DNA of 6,618 nucleotides, taken from assembly GCA_016194835.1 (NCBI GenBank), contig JACQAU010000262.1, forward strand, positions 1-6,618. Reading direction: 5' to 3'. This DNA is from Deltaproteobacteria bacterium. Its GTDB lineage: Bacteria > Bdellovibrionota > UBA1018. Position numbers and translations under genes: made by a program. Shown one piece after another: positions 6,264 to 6,618 of this stretch. Each line of letters opens with the position of its first letter. Within the stretch, counting starts at the first letter, position 1. The notes beneath the pieces are model-generated. The model made no database searches. It saw nothing but the letters and a program-made list of their open reading frames with translations, and was not told where the DNA came from.

Positions 6264-6618
6264 ATGAATTACGATAACAAAATAAAAGAAATCGATAAAC
6301 TGAATAAGCAGATAGATGAATTCAGACCAATTAATAAAGCCCTGTTGAAACAAATCAAAGAATATTTCCGTATCGGTCTAACCTATTCCAGTAATGCTAT
6401 TGAGGGAAACACACTGACCGAAACGGAAACCAAGATAGTTCTTGAAGATGGTCTTACGATTGCTGGTAAACCACTAAAGGACCACTATGAGGTCTCTGGT
6501 CATAGCGAGGCATATGATATGATCTATGATTTTTCAAAAAAGAGAACCATTTCTGAAAAAGAAATACTGGAGATACACAGATTGTTTTATTACAGGATAG
6601 ATAAGGAGAACGCTGGAA
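6264..6618 (+). CDS. Fic-family protein, N-terminal part (class II inhibitory motif), cut by window edge
   Basis: This gene is open to the right edge, with 118 codons seen of what is usually 200-380. It begins with a charged helix. The stretch LTYSSNAIEGNTLT (39-52) is typical of the N-terminal part of Fic proteins. S43-x3-E47-G48 fits the inhibitory motif (S/T)xxxE(G/N), whose Glu blocks ATP gamma-phosphate placement in class II (intramolecular) Fic enzymes. HYEVSGHSEAYDMI (~75-88) and EILEIHRLFY (~100-109) match the helices leading to the Fic core. The catalytic HPFxDGNGR motif should lie beyond the edge, so activity (usually AMP transfer to a protein) cannot be confirmed. Codon use differs from lspA: Ile is 6 ATA, 4 ATC, 4 ATT here, against 4 ATA, 0 ATC, 13 ATT in lspA. 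This is consistent with later acquisition. Whether it belongs to the operon is open. Confidence 0.88.
   Translation, partial: MNYDNKIKEIDKLNKQIDEFRPINKALLKQIKEYFRIGLTYSSNAIEGNTLTETETKIVLEDGLTIAGKPLKDHYEVSGHSEAYDMIYDFSKKRTISEKEILEIHRLFYYRIDKENAG

Noticed and set aside
6171..6353. Minus-strand frame of 60 residues across the lspA-Fic junction
   Set aside because: It overlaps the conserved end of lspA and the start of the Fic gene, with no motif; it is a shadow.
1..6618. CRISPR array, insertion sequence, tRNA or rRNA
   Set aside because: No regularly spaced repeats, transposase motifs with terminal repeats, or structured RNA gene signatures were seen on either strand.

Overview
The window is AT-rich (about 37% G+C by eye) and looks like the chromosome of a Gram-negative bacterium. 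Three things suggest this: an E. coli-like class I IleRS with a C-terminal zinc finger, a signal peptidase II whose catalytic residues fall at the same numbers as in Pseudomonas aeruginosa, and a surface-type lipoprotein protease. The gene mix and low G+C would fit Bdellovibrionota or a related lineage, but this is a weak inference because no rRNA or diagnostic marker is present.

Layout. Positions 1-1805 (minus strand) hold most of a lipoprotein subtilase of the S8 family. Its catalytic Asp, His and oxyanion Asn are present, but the Ser-containing end lies beyond the left edge. A 200-bp divergent intergenic region (1806-2005) carries overlapping dyads, a 13-bp direct repeat and a good sigma70-like promoter pointing right. 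A very tight rightward operon follows: a compact GAF-like protein (2006-2350), a winged-helix plus minimal-nucleotidyltransferase protein (2338-2913), ileS (2913-5735) and lspA (5738-6232). The genes overlap by 13 nt, overlap by 1 nt and are separated by 2 nt, which suggests translational coupling. After 31 bp, a Fic-domain gene (6264 to the right edge) reads in the same direction. It has a class II inhibitory motif and visibly different codon use.

How the genes may relate. IleRS charges tRNA-Ile. LspA removes signal peptides from prolipoproteins, including, in principle, the lipobox-bearing protease encoded divergently. The two small upstream genes have domains typical of ligand sensing (GAF) and nucleotidyl transfer or DNA binding (wHTH-MNT). 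Placed first in the operon, they could sense or regulate something related to translation, but nothing in the sequence proves that. The Fic gene is probably an accessory neighbour rather than part of the housekeeping unit.

I did not find a CRISPR array, tRNA, rRNA, insertion sequence or clear intrinsic terminator. The points most worth following up are the GAF-like plus degenerate-MNT pair fused to the head of an ileS-lspA operon, the TPP II-like protease, and the dyads that overlap the operon promoter.
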